This document shows, piece by piece, positions 17,898 to 26,776 of a DNA stretch of 64,000 bases; the stretch's first letter is position 1; each line of letters begins with the position of its first letter. The DNA comes from Burkholderia cepacia (GTDB taxonomy: Bacteria > Pseudomonadota > Gammaproteobacteria > Burkholderiales > Burkholderiaceae), in NCBI RefSeq assembly GCF_001039005.1, contig NZ_LDWR01000043.1, positions 20,093-84,092 of the forward strand, read 5' to 3'. Both the position numbers and the translations under genes were made by a program. A model generated the notes under the pieces. The model was not told the origin of the DNA and made no database searches. It saw nothing but the letters and a program-made list of their open reading frames with translations.

Positions 17898-18284
17898 TCA
17901 GCTAATGCGTGGAGGGCGCCACAACCCGCTCGGGTCGCGGACCGGGACGGACTGCGTGTAGTGGAAGACGATCGTGCTGGCGAATGCAGCGGGACGGCTG
18001 ACGTCGGCGCGGGCGGCCGGGTGATAGAGACTGCCGAACTGGCATTGGGCCGTCACCTTGCAGGCCATGCCCTTGGCTTTGGCCTTCGCTTGCGTATGGC
18101 CGGCGGACGGCGACTTCATCGAATCGCAATCGCTCATGTCGGCGGACATCGTCATGCCCATGTCCGCGTCCATCGACATCGTGTGCTGCATCGGACATTC
18201 ACCGGTCAGCCCGCTGGCTGCCAGCCCACTGATGGGCAGCACCGCGCAAAGCAGCAGCAGGATGAAGGTCCGAAGCAATTTCAT
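17898..18284 (-). CDS. Small exported Cys/His/Met-rich protein heading the Cus operon
   Basis: 128 residues: signal peptide (MKLLRTFILLLLCAVLPISGLA), a Met/His-rich middle (CPMQHTMSMDADMGMTMSADMSDCDSM), a Lys/Ala segment, two Cys (ACKVTAQC) and a C-terminal DPSGLWRPPRIS. The closing (W/D)RPPR motif and overall plan match the small protein that heads the other copper operon (7150-7497). It probably binds Cu(I) in the periplasm or acts in operon control; neither is proven. The 92-base gap to cusC has no clear promoter. Confidence 0.72.
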   Translation of the reverse strand: MKLLRTFILLLLCAVLPISGLAASGLTGECPMQHTMSMDADMGMTMSADMSDCDSMKSPSAGHTQAKAKAKGMACKVTAQCQFGSLYHPAARADVSRPAAFASTIVFHYTQSVPVRDPSGLWRPPRIS

Positions 18285-18390
18285 GCGGGCGATTATAGCG
18301 CGGCATTTTGCGGCGTGGCGGCGCGTCGATATGACGAAACGGTCGCGGTGCTGCGGGATGACGCACCGTATCCGCGACCGTCGCCGCCCG

Positions 18391-19023
18391 CTACCGCAGC
18401 AGGCCGTCCGCCTCCAGCACGTGCTGCACGGCCGGCCGCGCCCGGACCCGTTCGTACCACGCGTGCAGATGCGCATACCGGCTCAGGTCGATATCCGCGT
18501 TGTACACCGAGCGCATCCAGTCGGCCTTGCCCCAGCCGGTCAGCGCGAACAGGTACGCATCGGCGACGGTGAACGTGTCGCCCGTGACGAACGTCTTGCC
18601 GTCGAGCTGACGGTCGATCCATGCAAAGCGGCTGTCGAGCTTCTGCCGCGCCGGCTCCACATATTTCCCCGCCTGCACCGCATACAGCAGCGGGATGAAG
18701 CCCTTGTGGATCTCGGTGCCGAGGAAGTTGAGCCACTCCATCAGCCGGTACCGGGCGAGCGTGCCGTACGCGGGCGCGAGCGCGGCTTCCGGGCGCAGAT
18801 CCGCGAGATACTGCGCGATCACCGGCCCTTCGCGCAGCAGCGTGCCGTCGTCGAGTTCGAGCAGCGGCACGTAGCCGAGTTCGGTCACGTCGTAGTAATT
18901 GCGCCCGTCTTCAATGACGTGTTTGCGCGCGTCGACCTTGATGATCTCCGCGTCGATGCCACCTTCGCGCAGCAGGATGCGGATGGCCTGGGAACAGCTG
19001 CCGGGAGCGTGATAAAGCTTCAT
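18391..19023 (-). CDS. Glutathione S-transferase
   Basis: 210-residue cytosolic GST. The N-terminal thioredoxin fold starts MKLYHAPGSCSQAIRILLREGG with the beta-class Ser-Cys-Ser active-site region (Cys10), and contains the cis-Pro YVPLLELDDGTLLREGPVIAQYL. The C-terminal all-alpha domain follows (VADAYLFALTGWGKADW). The start at 19023 matches the usual GST N-terminus. It is divergent from the HxlR regulator, which probably responds to an electrophile or oxidant that this enzyme detoxifies. Confidence 0.92.
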   Translation of the reverse strand: MKLYHAPGSCSQAIRILLREGGIDAEIIKVDARKHVIEDGRNYYDVTELGYVPLLELDDGTLLREGPVIAQYLADLRPEAALAPAYGTLARYRLMEWLNFLGTEIHKGFIPLLYAVQAGKYVEPARQKLDSRFAWIDRQLDGKTFVTGDTFTVADAYLFALTGWGKADWMRSVYNADIDLSRYAHLHAWYERVRARPAVQHVLEADGLLR

Positions 19024-19114
19024 GCGTTTCCTTGGTGGGTTGACCATGTATCGATTCGCCGCGACGCGGGCGCTAATATCTCGCATCGACGCAGGGCTGA
19101 GAAGACGGCAGTCG

Positions 19115-19133
19115 TTTGTGCCGTAGTCACAAA
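19115..19133. promoter_or_regulatory. Candidate HxlR operator
   Basis: Perfect dyad TTTGTG-N7-CACAAA in the divergent gst/hxlR promoter region, 27 bases before the regulator start. Location and symmetry suggest the operator of the adjacent winged-helix regulator; this is inference. Confidence 0.5.
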
Positions 19134-19159
19134 AAATTTACCGACCAGGGTTCAGCAGC

Positions 19160-19534
19160 ATGAAAACGAGTGCGACAGGATGTTCCGTTGAAGAAGCGAT
19201 GCGCCTGCTCGGCGGCCGCTGGCGGCTGCTGCTGGTGTCGTATCTGCTCGACGGGCCGCGACGCTTCAGCGACCTGCGCCGCGACATGCCGGGCATCTCG
19301 CAGCGCATGCTGACGCTCGACCTGCGTGCGCTGGAAGACGCCGGGCTCGTGCGGCGGACCGTCTATCCGGAAGTGCCGGTGCGGGTCGAGTACGATCTGA
19401 CCGCGGACGGCGACCGGCTGCGGCCGGTGGTCGACGTGATGCGCGAATTCGGGCTGTGGCTGAAGGCGCGCGATGCGCAGGCCGATGCCGTGCCCGAGAC
19501 CACGCGCGAAACGACGACGCACGCGCCCCGCTAA
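19160..19534 (+). CDS. HxlR-family transcriptional regulator
   Basis: 124-residue winged-helix protein: CSVEEAMRLLGGRWRLLLVSYLLDGPRRFSDLRRDMPGISQRMLTLDLRALEDAGLVRR is the HxlR domain. A single Cys (residue 8) just before the HTH is common in redox- or electrophile-sensing members. Divergent from the glutathione S-transferase gene, which it likely controls. The C-terminal 20 residues are polar and probably disordered. Confidence 0.9.
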   Translation: MKTSATGCSVEEAMRLLGGRWRLLLVSYLLDGPRRFSDLRRDMPGISQRMLTLDLRALEDAGLVRRTVYPEVPVRVEYDLTADGDRLRPVVDVMREFGLWLKARDAQADAVPETTRETTTHAPR

Positions 19535-19564
19535 CCCACCAACCCATTCGCAGGAACTACGCTC

Positions 19565-19933
19565 ATGGAACTTCACGCTACCGTCGGCGCGGCCACGTCC
19601 GACCTCGACGACGATGAAAGCTTCGCCAACATCTACTGTCACGACGCGGAGCAGGACTATTGCTTCGCGCTGTCGCGCTTTCCGGACGACGCGCTGATCG
19701 AAGTGATGGTGCGCGACCAGATCACCTGGCGCGTCAAGGATCTGTCGGTGCGCCTGACGGACGACACGATCGACGTCGAGATCGAACCGGGCATCGCCGC
19801 GCGGCTCGACGGTCAGACGCGTTACGTGATCCATCTCGCGCCGGGCCAGTACGATCCGGTCGCGCTGCGCGCCGCGCTGAAGGAGATCTTCGTCGGCAAG
19901 GACGGTTATCGTGACGACAGCGCGGGCGGCTAG
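19565..19933 (+). CDS. Conserved-looking protein of unknown function
   Basis: 122 residues, acidic, no signal peptide or membrane segment. It contains a beta-rich stretch (YCFALSRFPDDALIEVMVRDQITWRVKDLSVRLTDDTIDVEIEPG) and a helix near the C-terminus. I do not recognise a family. It lies 30 bases after the HxlR gene in the same direction and may be co-transcribed. Codon use is like the neighbours, so I take it as a real gene. Confidence 0.65.
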   Translation: MELHATVGAATSDLDDDESFANIYCHDAEQDYCFALSRFPDDALIEVMVRDQITWRVKDLSVRLTDDTIDVEIEPGIAARLDGQTRYVIHLAPGQYDPVALRAALKEIFVGKDGYRDDSAGG

Positions 19934-20062
19934 CCGCACTGCTGCTCGTTGCTTGCGCATCGATGATCTCCGCCAAGCACGCGACCACGCCACAGCTCAC
20001 GTCTCCGGTTTCCAGCGATTGAAGGTGCTGTATCGCAATCCGCTCGGGTCGTCCGAACCGGG

Positions 20063-20824
20063 TCAGTAACGACCGGAAAATAGTGCCCCGAATCCAGGGA
20101 CCTTCGTGCTCAAGCCCAGTTTCTTGAGCATCGCGTAGGTCGTCGCTACGGATGACGAAATCACCGGCAGACCGGTGCGATCCTCGATAGGCTGCACGGA
20201 CGGCAAGGACGGCATCTGCACACACGCCGACGCAACGATCGCATCGACGCCTGCAGTCTTCAACTTGCGGGTGATTTCGACGGGTGCACGCGGGTCCTGA
20301 CGGCCGACCTCCAGGTTGTCGGCGATCTCCAATGAAATACTGTCGATCACCTCGATGCCCTCGTTCCCGAGGTAGTCGATGACGAGTCCGGTCAGCGGCT
20401 TCATGTAGGGCGTCAGGATCGACACCTTCCTGGCACCAAGCGCTTTCAGACCATCGACGAGTGCGCCGGCGCTGGTGACGACAGGAGCAGGTCCGCCGTT
20501 TTCCACGGTCCGTCGGTGCAATCGCGCCTCGGACGCACGGTGATATCCATGCCCCATACTCATGATGGCCACGAGACACGCATAGCCGAGCACGTCCACG
20601 CGCGCGTCGGACAGTTCCAGTGCACAGCGGTCGCTGTCTGCGTCCATGACAGCCAGTTCTTCCCGGGTAACGTGCTTCATCCGCATGCGGCTCGCGTGGA
20701 ACGTAAAACGCTCCGTGTGGCCGACCTCCCGCGCGCGCAGGATGGCTGGAATTTCGGTTTCCATCGTGGTGTTGGAAGACGGTACGATTTGACCGATGCG
20801 GTAGTCGCGGCGAGTCTCGCTCAT
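20063..20824 (-). CDS. maiA: Maleate cis-trans isomerase
   Basis: 253 residues of the Asp/Glu racemase superfamily, closely resembling maleate isomerase (as NicE/MaiA of nicotinate catabolism). It starts RIGQIVPSSNTTMETEIP and has both active-site Cys: Cys83 in YACLVAIMSMG and Cys201 in SACVQMPSLP. It converts maleate to fumarate. It is the last gene of the operon beginning at 28547 and overlaps the nitrilase-type gene by 4 bases. No nicotinate genes are present, so here it must receive maleate from another ring-cleavage route. Confidence 0.9.
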   Translation of the reverse strand: MSETRRDYRIGQIVPSSNTTMETEIPAILRAREVGHTERFTFHASRMRMKHVTREELAVMDADSDRCALELSDARVDVLGYACLVAIMSMGHGYHRASEARLHRRTVENGGPAPVVTSAGALVDGLKALGARKVSILTPYMKPLTGLVIDYLGNEGIEVIDSISLEIADNLEVGRQDPRAPVEITRKLKTAGVDAIVASACVQMPSLPSVQPIEDRTGLPVISSSVATTYAMLKKLGLSTKVPGFGALFSGRY

Positions 20825-21849
20825 GATTGAATGCCCTGGTTGCGTTCGATGACCACCGGTTCCCCATCGAGTTCATCGGCCGCGCGCGAATCATCGAAGC
20901 GCGCGGCTGTGAGGGGCCGTCGATTGACGCTCAGCTCAAACACGTCGAAGCGATTGTAGTGACCGGCGATGTCATGCATCTGGCGAGGCTGAATGCAGCG
21001 CCCCAGATCGATATCGGCATACGCGATGCCTTCGTCGTCGATCAGCGGTGTGCCGATTGTGCGTCCGTCGGGCCCCACAAATCCGGAGAAGGCGCTGTTG
21101 CGGCGCGAAAGCATGTCGCGCGCATCGGGAAAGTCGACCTCGAGCGCCGCGACGATCTCCGCCGAGATTGTCGAGCACGAGACGACCGTGAACAGCTTGC
21201 CTTCGAAGCTGTGAGCAGCCGAGCGCATCCTGATCGCTTCCGCCATGTCGTAGTCCGGCGGCGCCACCGGCAGTGAAATGTAGTTCGCGACGTGTATGAG
21301 TTCGCCCTGAGCCAGCAGCGCGAAGCGCGCCAGCGTGTTGGTGTTCTCGCCGCATGCCAGCACACCCAGCGGGCCGACGCTGGTGTCATGGACGCGGAGC
21401 GCGGAAGCGTCTCCCGGTGCCCAGGTCAGCTTCTCGGCCCACGTGGGCACCAGCTTGCGGTGACGGCCCAGCAGGCGACCCTCGTCGGACAGCGTGACGA
21501 CCGTGTTGTAGATCGTGCCGACGCCACGGCAGTTTCGCTCGTTGACACCGACCACCACGTTGATGCGATGACGCGCGGCGGCCTGCGCGATCTTGGCGAT
21601 CTCGGGGCCCGGTATCTCGATCGCCGAGCGCACGAGCCGCTCGAACCAGGCACTGCCCTGCACCGGGTTGCCGATCCAGTTCCAGTACGGATAGCCGGAA
21701 ACGAATACCTCCGGGAACGCGATCAGGCGCGCCCCGTTGTCGGCCGCCTCGCCGATCAGACGGACGACCTTGTCGACGGTCGCGTCGGTATCGAGAAAAA
21801 TCGGCGACGTCTGTACGGTCGCCGCCCTGAATGCGTGAAGTTCAAGCAT
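20821..21849 (-). CDS. Nitrilase-superfamily hydrolase, possible maleamate amidase
   Basis: 342-residue carbon-nitrogen hydrolase with the Glu-Lys-Cys triad: Glu47 (AFPEVFVSGYP), Lys132 (GRHRKLVPT) and Cys166 (LACGENTN). The CGEN context is that of the nitrilase branch rather than the classical amidase branch. It is coupled to maleate isomerase (ATGA) and follows the FAH-family gene. In this setting the simplest role is release of ammonia from maleamate to give maleate; a nitrile substrate is the alternative. The assignment of substrate is inference from operon order. Confidence 0.85.
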   Translation of the reverse strand: MLELHAFRAATVQTSPIFLDTDATVDKVVRLIGEAADNGARLIAFPEVFVSGYPYWNWIGNPVQGSAWFERLVRSAIEIPGPEIAKIAQAAARHRINVVVGVNERNCRGVGTIYNTVVTLSDEGRLLGRHRKLVPTWAEKLTWAPGDASALRVHDTSVGPLGVLACGENTNTLARFALLAQGELIHVANYISLPVAPPDYDMAEAIRMRSAAHSFEGKLFTVVSCSTISAEIVAALEVDFPDARDMLSRRNSAFSGFVGPDGRTIGTPLIDDEGIAYADIDLGRCIQPRQMHDIAGHYNRFDVFELSVNRRPLTAARFDDSRAADELDGEPVVIERNQGIQS

Positions 21850-21876
21850 GTCGATCGCTCCTGTCGTCTGTACCCA

Positions 21877-22818
21877 TCACTGTTCCGCGCGTCGGCACGG
21901 CACGTCGCCCACGGCCACGACCGGATTCCGCAACGTGCCGATCCCCTCGACCCACGCCTCGACCACGTCGCCTGGCCATAACCATTCCTGCGGGGTCCGG
22001 CCGGCACCCACCCCCGATGGCGTGCCCGTCGCGATGATGTCGCCGGGCTCCAGCGCGATGCCGGCGCTGATGTCCGCGATCAGCGTCGGGATCTTGAACA
22101 GCAAGTGGCGGGTATTGGCGTTCTGTTTCTCCACGCCGTTGACCCTCAGGCCCAGATTCAGGTCATGCGGATCGGGGATTTCGTCGGCGGTGACGATAAC
22201 CGGCCCCAGCGGGGCGTAGGTGTCTTGCCCCTTCGAGTAGATCCACTGGCCGGCACGACGGTTGTCGCGCGCGCTGATGTCGTTGATGACGGTGTAGCCG
22301 AACACATGATCCAGCGCGCGCGCCTCCCCGACACGCCTCGCGCGACGGCCGATTACCACGGCCAGCTCGACTTCCCAGTCGAGCTGCCGCGTGATGCCTG
22401 CGTCGTGCTCGATCGCGTCGTCAGGCCCGATCACCGCGGTCGGCGGCTTGGAAAAGATCACCGGTTGCTTCGGCAGATCCTTCGACGTATCCAGCGAGCG
22501 GCTGGACTCCTCCACGTGCTCGACATAGTTCAGGCCGATGCCGAAGATGTTCTTGCGTGGCCGCGGGATCGGCGCGAGCAGCCTGACGTTGGCCAGCGGC
22601 AGCGCCGTATCCAGCGGCCACTTGTCCCGGTGCTGGATCAGCAGTTCAGTCGCGACCGCCACCGCGTGGGGTCCGAGGTCGATGAAGTCGAGGATATCGC
22701 CGGGAATCGCATGCCCGACGTATGCGCCAAGGCGCTGAAGATCGATCACGAGATCATCGACAATGGCGCCCATGCGGGCGGACGCATTCACATGAGCGCG
22801 ATAGGTAACGAGTCGCAT
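21877..22818 (-). CDS. Fumarylacetoacetate hydrolase-family C-C hydrolase
   Basis: 313 residues with the FAH catalytic core: FGIGLNYVEHVEES, the Asp/Glu metal ligands around DWEVELAVVIGRRARRV, NDISARDNR, WIYSKGQDTYAPLGPVIV, and TGTPSGVGAGRTP. The family cleaves fumaryl-, maleyl- or related acylpyruvates. Placed directly after a gentisate-type dioxygenase, it should split the ring-cleavage product into pyruvate plus a C4 acid or acid amide. The next two genes handle maleamate/maleate, so a maleamoyl- or maleyl-pyruvate hydrolase is proposed. Confidence 0.88.
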   Translation of the reverse strand: MRLVTYRAHVNASARMGAIVDDLVIDLQRLGAYVGHAIPGDILDFIDLGPHAVAVATELLIQHRDKWPLDTALPLANVRLLAPIPRPRKNIFGIGLNYVEHVEESSRSLDTSKDLPKQPVIFSKPPTAVIGPDDAIEHDAGITRQLDWEVELAVVIGRRARRVGEARALDHVFGYTVINDISARDNRRAGQWIYSKGQDTYAPLGPVIVTADEIPDPHDLNLGLRVNGVEKQNANTRHLLFKIPTLIADISAGIALEPGDIIATGTPSGVGAGRTPQEWLWPGDVVEAWVEGIGTLRNPVVAVGDVPCRRAEQ

Positions 22819-22871
22819 GAGTAAGTAAGTTCAGAAGGAGATGATTGAAATGACCGGAATCGGGGGTGCAC

Positions 22872-24011
22872 TCAACCCGACACAAACGGCAGCGCCGGTT
22901 GGTGTCCACCGTTGTCGGCCAGCGCTTCCTCGCGATACAGGCCCAGCTTTTCCATCACCGGCAGGTCGTTGAAGCTGAACAGCACCGCATCCTCGTTGCC
23001 GCTGGCATTAGCGTGCTCGTGCCAGGCCCACGAGGGCACACAGAAGATGTCTCGCTCCTGCCAGTCGAGACGCTGCCCGTTGATGACGGAATGGCCCCGG
23101 CCCTTGGCAACCTGGTACAGGAAGCTGCCGGTGTGCCGATGCGCGCTGCCGACAAAACCCGGCGGCAGCATCTGCATGCTCGCGCCGATGGTCGCCATCA
23201 CGTGGCCGCCGTCGATCGGGTTGGTGTAATGCATCAACGCGCCGTCGAAGGGATCGTGCGCTTGCGCGCCCGCGTAGCGTTGCAGCGCGGCATAGGTCGC
23301 CTCCCAGGTGTACTTGAACAGCGGCGAATAACGCTGGGTCCAGCCCGCATGCTGCGGGCGCAGGCCGGCTGCCCCCCAGATGCCCGGGGAATCGTCGACC
23401 GGGTAGCCCACGGCCTGCTGCAGATCCGGATGCACGGCATAGAAACCGGCCTCCAGTGCATTGACCAGCGGAATGTCCAGGCCGTCCTGCCAGATGCACG
23501 GCAGACCATCGTCCTCGACGCCGTGCTCATGCCAGGTGCCATTCGGAGTCAGCACGAAATCGTTCACGCCCAGCGTCATCTTGTGACCGTCGACGATCGT
23601 ATAGGCACCGCGCCCCTCCATGATGAATCGCAGCGCCGAAGACGAATGCGCATGGGCGCCTGCCCGCTCGCCCGGATGCATGACCTGCAAGCCCGAGTAC
23701 AACCACCCGACCGCGGCGGCAACCTCCCGCCGGCCGGGGTTGTCCAGATAGATGACGCGCCGGCCGGCTTTCTCCGGTGTCACGAGCGACACCGAACGCA
23801 GCACGTGTTCGCGCAAGTCGCGGTAGCGCCAGAGCACCGGCACCGAATCGGACCTGGGTTGCCAAGGCTCGATCTTGTTGGCCACGGTCCATAGCGCGCC
23901 GGTTTTCAGCTGCTCCAGTTCCCGGTAGTAGGCCACCAGTTCGGGCGAATCCTCGACATTCGCACGACCGGCCACGTCTTCACGATAGGTATCGTAGTGA
24001 TTCGTCGACAT
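22872..24011 (-). CDS. Gentisate 1,2-dioxygenase-type bicupin ring-cleavage dioxygenase
   Basis: 379 residues, two cupin domains, of the gentisate/salicylate/1-hydroxy-2-naphthoate 1,2-dioxygenase family. The Fe(II) ligands are His120 and His122 (GAHAHSSSALRFIMEGRGAYT) and a His of the WHEHG motif (161). The first-cupin sequence differs from usual gentisate enzymes (HAHSSS for HRHTQS). It cleaves the ring between the carboxyl-bearing carbon and the adjacent hydroxyl- or amino-bearing carbon. The kynureninase in the same operon makes aminobenzoates, so an aminobenzoate substrate is likely. The start MSTNHYD at 24011 is preferred over one 7 codons upstream. Confidence 0.87.
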   Translation of the reverse strand: MSTNHYDTYREDVAGRANVEDSPELVAYYRELEQLKTGALWTVANKIEPWQPRSDSVPVLWRYRDLREHVLRSVSLVTPEKAGRRVIYLDNPGRREVAAAVGWLYSGLQVMHPGERAGAHAHSSSALRFIMEGRGAYTIVDGHKMTLGVNDFVLTPNGTWHEHGVEDDGLPCIWQDGLDIPLVNALEAGFYAVHPDLQQAVGYPVDDSPGIWGAAGLRPQHAGWTQRYSPLFKYTWEATYAALQRYAGAQAHDPFDGALMHYTNPIDGGHVMATIGASMQMLPPGFVGSAHRHTGSFLYQVAKGRGHSVINGQRLDWQERDIFCVPSWAWHEHANASGNEDAVLFSFNDLPVMEKLGLYREEALADNGGHQPALPFVSG

Positions 24012-24051
24012 CAAATGCTCCTTGAATGCCATTCATCCCGGAGACGAATGG

Positions 24052-25467
24052 TCAGGATTCCACGGCGCCATGCTGCGCGATCACCGCCCGCGACGCCTGC
24101 GGCTTCCGGATCAGCGCATAGGCGACGACCAGCACCACCAGAAGCGGGATCCCCGTGATCACGGTCATGCGAAAGGCCGGCACGAAATAGGTGGATCCGA
24201 TGATCGCCGCCATTGCGGCGGCGCCGAGAAGCGTCAGGAACGGAAAGCCCGGCAGACGGAACGTCGGCGTGACGCCATCACGCTCGCACGCGCGGCGGAA
24301 GCGATAATGCGTGACGAAAATCATGAACCACCCAAACAATGCGCCGAACATTGCAATGGACATGACCAGGACAAACGAACCTTGCGGCATCACGATGCTC
24401 GTGACGGCGGCGAAGGCAACGCCGCCCGATGACACCACGAGGCTTCGCAGCGGAATGCCGTTGGCACCGACGACACTCAGGCCGGCCGGCGCATAGCCGC
24501 TACAGGCAAGGCTGAAAATCATGCGCGTGGCGACATAGAGCTGCGAGTTCATCGCCGACAATGCCGCCATCAGCACGACGAAGTTCATGATGCCGGCCCC
24601 CCACGAGAAGCCCGTCGTCTCCATGACCATCACGAACGGGCTTTTCCCGGTTCCCGCCAACTGCCACGGCACGATCGCGAGCATCAGCGCAACGGTGAGC
24701 AGATAGAAAACGATCAGCCGTAACACCGCGGACTTGAAAGCGCCGCGCGCTGCACGCTCAGGGTCCTCGGCCTCGCCCGCGGCGACCGCGATGAACTCGA
24801 TCCCGATGAAGCTGAAGATCGCGACGACAACCGCATGCCACATACCGTCCCAGCCGTGCGGGAAGAAGCCGCCGTTCGCATGGAAGTTGGCAAAGCCGAT
24901 GCCACTGGCGGGCGTAGCGGTGAATACCGTGTAGCTTCCCATCAGGATGAACCCGACGATCGCGGCAACCTTGACGACCGAAAACCAGTATTCGGCGACG
25001 CCGAACGAGCCGACGCTGCGAGCATTCAGGCAGATCAGCACAATCGAGAAGAGCACGATCCATAACCAGCCCGGCGAGCCCGGAAACCAGAACTTCATGT
25101 AGACGGATATCGCGGTGACTTCCGCACCGATGACCAACACCACCGATATCCAGTACGCATAGCGGACGACGAAACCGGCAAGGCTGCCCAGATAGTGCTC
25201 GGCATAAGAGCCGAACGACCCGGTACTGGGATGGGTCACCACCATTTCGGCCAGACACCCCATCAGGAGCAGCGCGACACACGCGCCGATCGCAAAGCTG
25301 AGAATCACGCTCGGCCCCGCGACCTGAATGGCTGCGCCGCTTCCCAGAAACAGCCCGGTACCGATCGCGCCGCCTATGGCGATCATCGTCAGCTGCGGCG
25401 ACGTCAGGCTCTTCCTCAGTCCTCGCTCGCGTTCGGTTCTCGCTAGAAACCCACTCACTTCCGACAT
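24052..25467 (-). CDS. Amino-acid permease (APC superfamily, AAT family)
   Basis: 471-residue inner-membrane protein with 12 predicted TM segments. The first helix carries the unwound GGAIGTGLFLGSG motif of amino-acid:proton symporters, and TM6 has FSFIGIEFIAVAAGEAEDP. It sits inside the aromatic operon between the ring-cleavage dioxygenase and kynureninase, so it should import the operon's starting amino acid, tryptophan or a derivative. Substrate is inferred from context. Confidence 0.88.
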   Translation of the reverse strand: MSEVSGFLARTERERGLRKSLTSPQLTMIAIGGAIGTGLFLGSGAAIQVAGPSVILSFAIGACVALLLMGCLAEMVVTHPSTGSFGSYAEHYLGSLAGFVVRYAYWISVVLVIGAEVTAISVYMKFWFPGSPGWLWIVLFSIVLICLNARSVGSFGVAEYWFSVVKVAAIVGFILMGSYTVFTATPASGIGFANFHANGGFFPHGWDGMWHAVVVAIFSFIGIEFIAVAAGEAEDPERAARGAFKSAVLRLIVFYLLTVALMLAIVPWQLAGTGKSPFVMVMETTGFSWGAGIMNFVVLMAALSAMNSQLYVATRMIFSLACSGYAPAGLSVVGANGIPLRSLVVSSGGVAFAAVTSIVMPQGSFVLVMSIAMFGALFGWFMIFVTHYRFRRACERDGVTPTFRLPGFPFLTLLGAAAMAAIIGSTYFVPAFRMTVITGIPLLVVLVVAYALIRKPQASRAVIAQHGAVES

Positions 25468-25540
25468 CGTTGTCTCCGATAATTAATATGTAATGCGAAT
25501 TATTATGCGGGGACCGTTCCTCCCCGTCATACCCGCCGAA

Positions 25541-26776
25541 CTAGGTGAAGTCGCGGCGTTGCGCGTACTGCGCCTTATCCCACGCGCGCTCCTCCATGAT
25601 GCGATCGATCTCGTCGACCAGATGGTCCGTGTCCTCCATCGTATTGAAAAGCGGCGCGAAGCCGAATCGCATGAAATCGGGCATGCGAAAATCGCCGATG
25701 ACGCCTCGCCGGGCCAGTTCCTGCATGATCGCGTACCCCTTCGGATGGCGAAGCGATACGTGGCTACCGCGTCGCGTCGCCTCCGGAGGCGATGCGATCG
25801 CGAATCCGTGGCGCACCAACCGTGCCTCCACCGCGGCGATGAACCGGGTGGTCAACTCCAGACTGCGAGTCCGAGCGGCTTCGATCGACACGTCGTCGAA
25901 GACATCCAGTGCACGAAGCAGGACGGACAATGCGATGACCTGGTTCGTCCCGCAAAGAAAGCGCTCGATGCCGGGCGCGGGCGCGTACGCCCCGGTAAAG
26001 TCAAACGGCGTCGCATGTCCGAACCAACCGGCCAGCGGCTGTTCGCAATTCGGAATGTGGCGTGCCGCGGCGTACAGGAACGCCGGCGCGCCCGGCCCGC
26101 CGTTCAGGTACTTGTAGCCGCATCCCACGGCAAAGTCGACGCCGCTGGCATCGAGGTTGCATGGCAACGCGCCGGCCGAATGAGACAGATCGGCAACCAG
26201 GAGCGCGCCTGCGTCGTGCGCTGCGCGAGTGATGCCGGCCAGGTCGTAGATCTCGGACGTCCGGTAATCGACATGGCACAGCAGGACCACGGCCACCTGC
26301 TCGCCCAGTACTTCGGACATCTCGCTCACTGGCACATTGACGATCTCCAGCCCCATCAGACGCGCGACTTCTCCCGCGATGTAAAGATCGGTCGGAAAGG
26401 ATGCGGCGTCCGTTACGATCAGCCGCCGCCCCGGTCGCAGACGCACGGCGGCCGTCAACACCTTGAACAAATTGACCGAGGTCGAGTCGCAGGCCACCAC
26501 CTGCCCCGGCGCCGCGCCGATCAGGCGGCCGATGCGCTCACCGACGCGCTGCGGCAACGTATTCCATCGTGCGTCCTGCCACGAGCGGATCAGGCCTTCC
26601 CCCCATTCATGCGTGGTCGATACATAGACCTGCGTCTGCACCGCCTTGGGCAGCGGGCCCAGCGAATTGCCGTCGAAGTAGCGAATGTCGGGCGGCAGCG
26701 CGAACCGGGCGCGCGTCAGATCGAACGGATCTGCATGAACGGGCGTCGCGGTCGTCTGTTGGTCTTCAATCGTCAT
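25541..26776 (-). CDS. kynU: Kynureninase
   Basis: 411-residue PLP enzyme that cleaves kynurenine (or hydroxykynurenine) to alanine plus an anthranilate. Visible motifs: YFDGNSLGPLPKAV near the N-terminus, ADLSHSAGALPCNLDASGVDFAVGCGYKYLNGGPGAPAFLY with the PLP Lys in GYKYLNGG, and FLCGTNQVIALSVL. The start at 26776 overlaps the stop of the dioxygenase gene (TGATG). The C-terminus (FMRFGFAPLFNTMEDTDHLVDEI) is typical. Whether it prefers a ring-hydroxylated substrate cannot be read from the sequence. Confidence 0.93.
   Translation of the reverse strand: MTIEDQQTTATPVHADPFDLTRARFALPPDIRYFDGNSLGPLPKAVQTQVYVSTTHEWGEGLIRSWQDARWNTLPQRVGERIGRLIGAAPGQVVACDSTSVNLFKVLTAAVRLRPGRRLIVTDAASFPTDLYIAGEVARLMGLEIVNVPVSEMSEVLGEQVAVVLLCHVDYRTSEIYDLAGITRAAHDAGALLVADLSHSAGALPCNLDASGVDFAVGCGYKYLNGGPGAPAFLYAAARHIPNCEQPLAGWFGHATPFDFTGAYAPAPGIERFLCGTNQVIALSVLLRALDVFDDVSIEAARTRSLELTTRFIAAVEARLVRHGFAIASPPEATRRGSHVSLRHPKGYAIMQELARRGVIGDFRMPDFMRFGFAPLFNTMEDTDHLVDEIDRIMEERAWDKAQYAQRRDFT

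Noticed and set aside
18391..19023. GST gene as maleylpyruvate isomerase for the nearby ring-cleavage operon
   Set aside because: Sequence is beta-class GST-like without the zeta-class SSxxxxR signature, and it is paired with its own divergent regulator.
20063..20824. Nicotinate catabolic (nic) cluster, suggested by the NicE-like maleate isomerase
   Set aside because: No nicotinate dehydrogenase, NicC, NicX, NicD or NicF-type genes are present; the TDO and kynureninase genes point to an indole amino acid.
22872..24011. Plain gentisate pathway (gentisate dioxygenase, maleylpyruvate isomerase, fumarylpyruvate hydrolase)
   Set aside because: No gluthathione-dependent maleylpyruvate isomerase or 3-hydroxybenzoate hydroxylase is present, and a nitrilase-type enzyme plus maleate isomerase would be unexplained.
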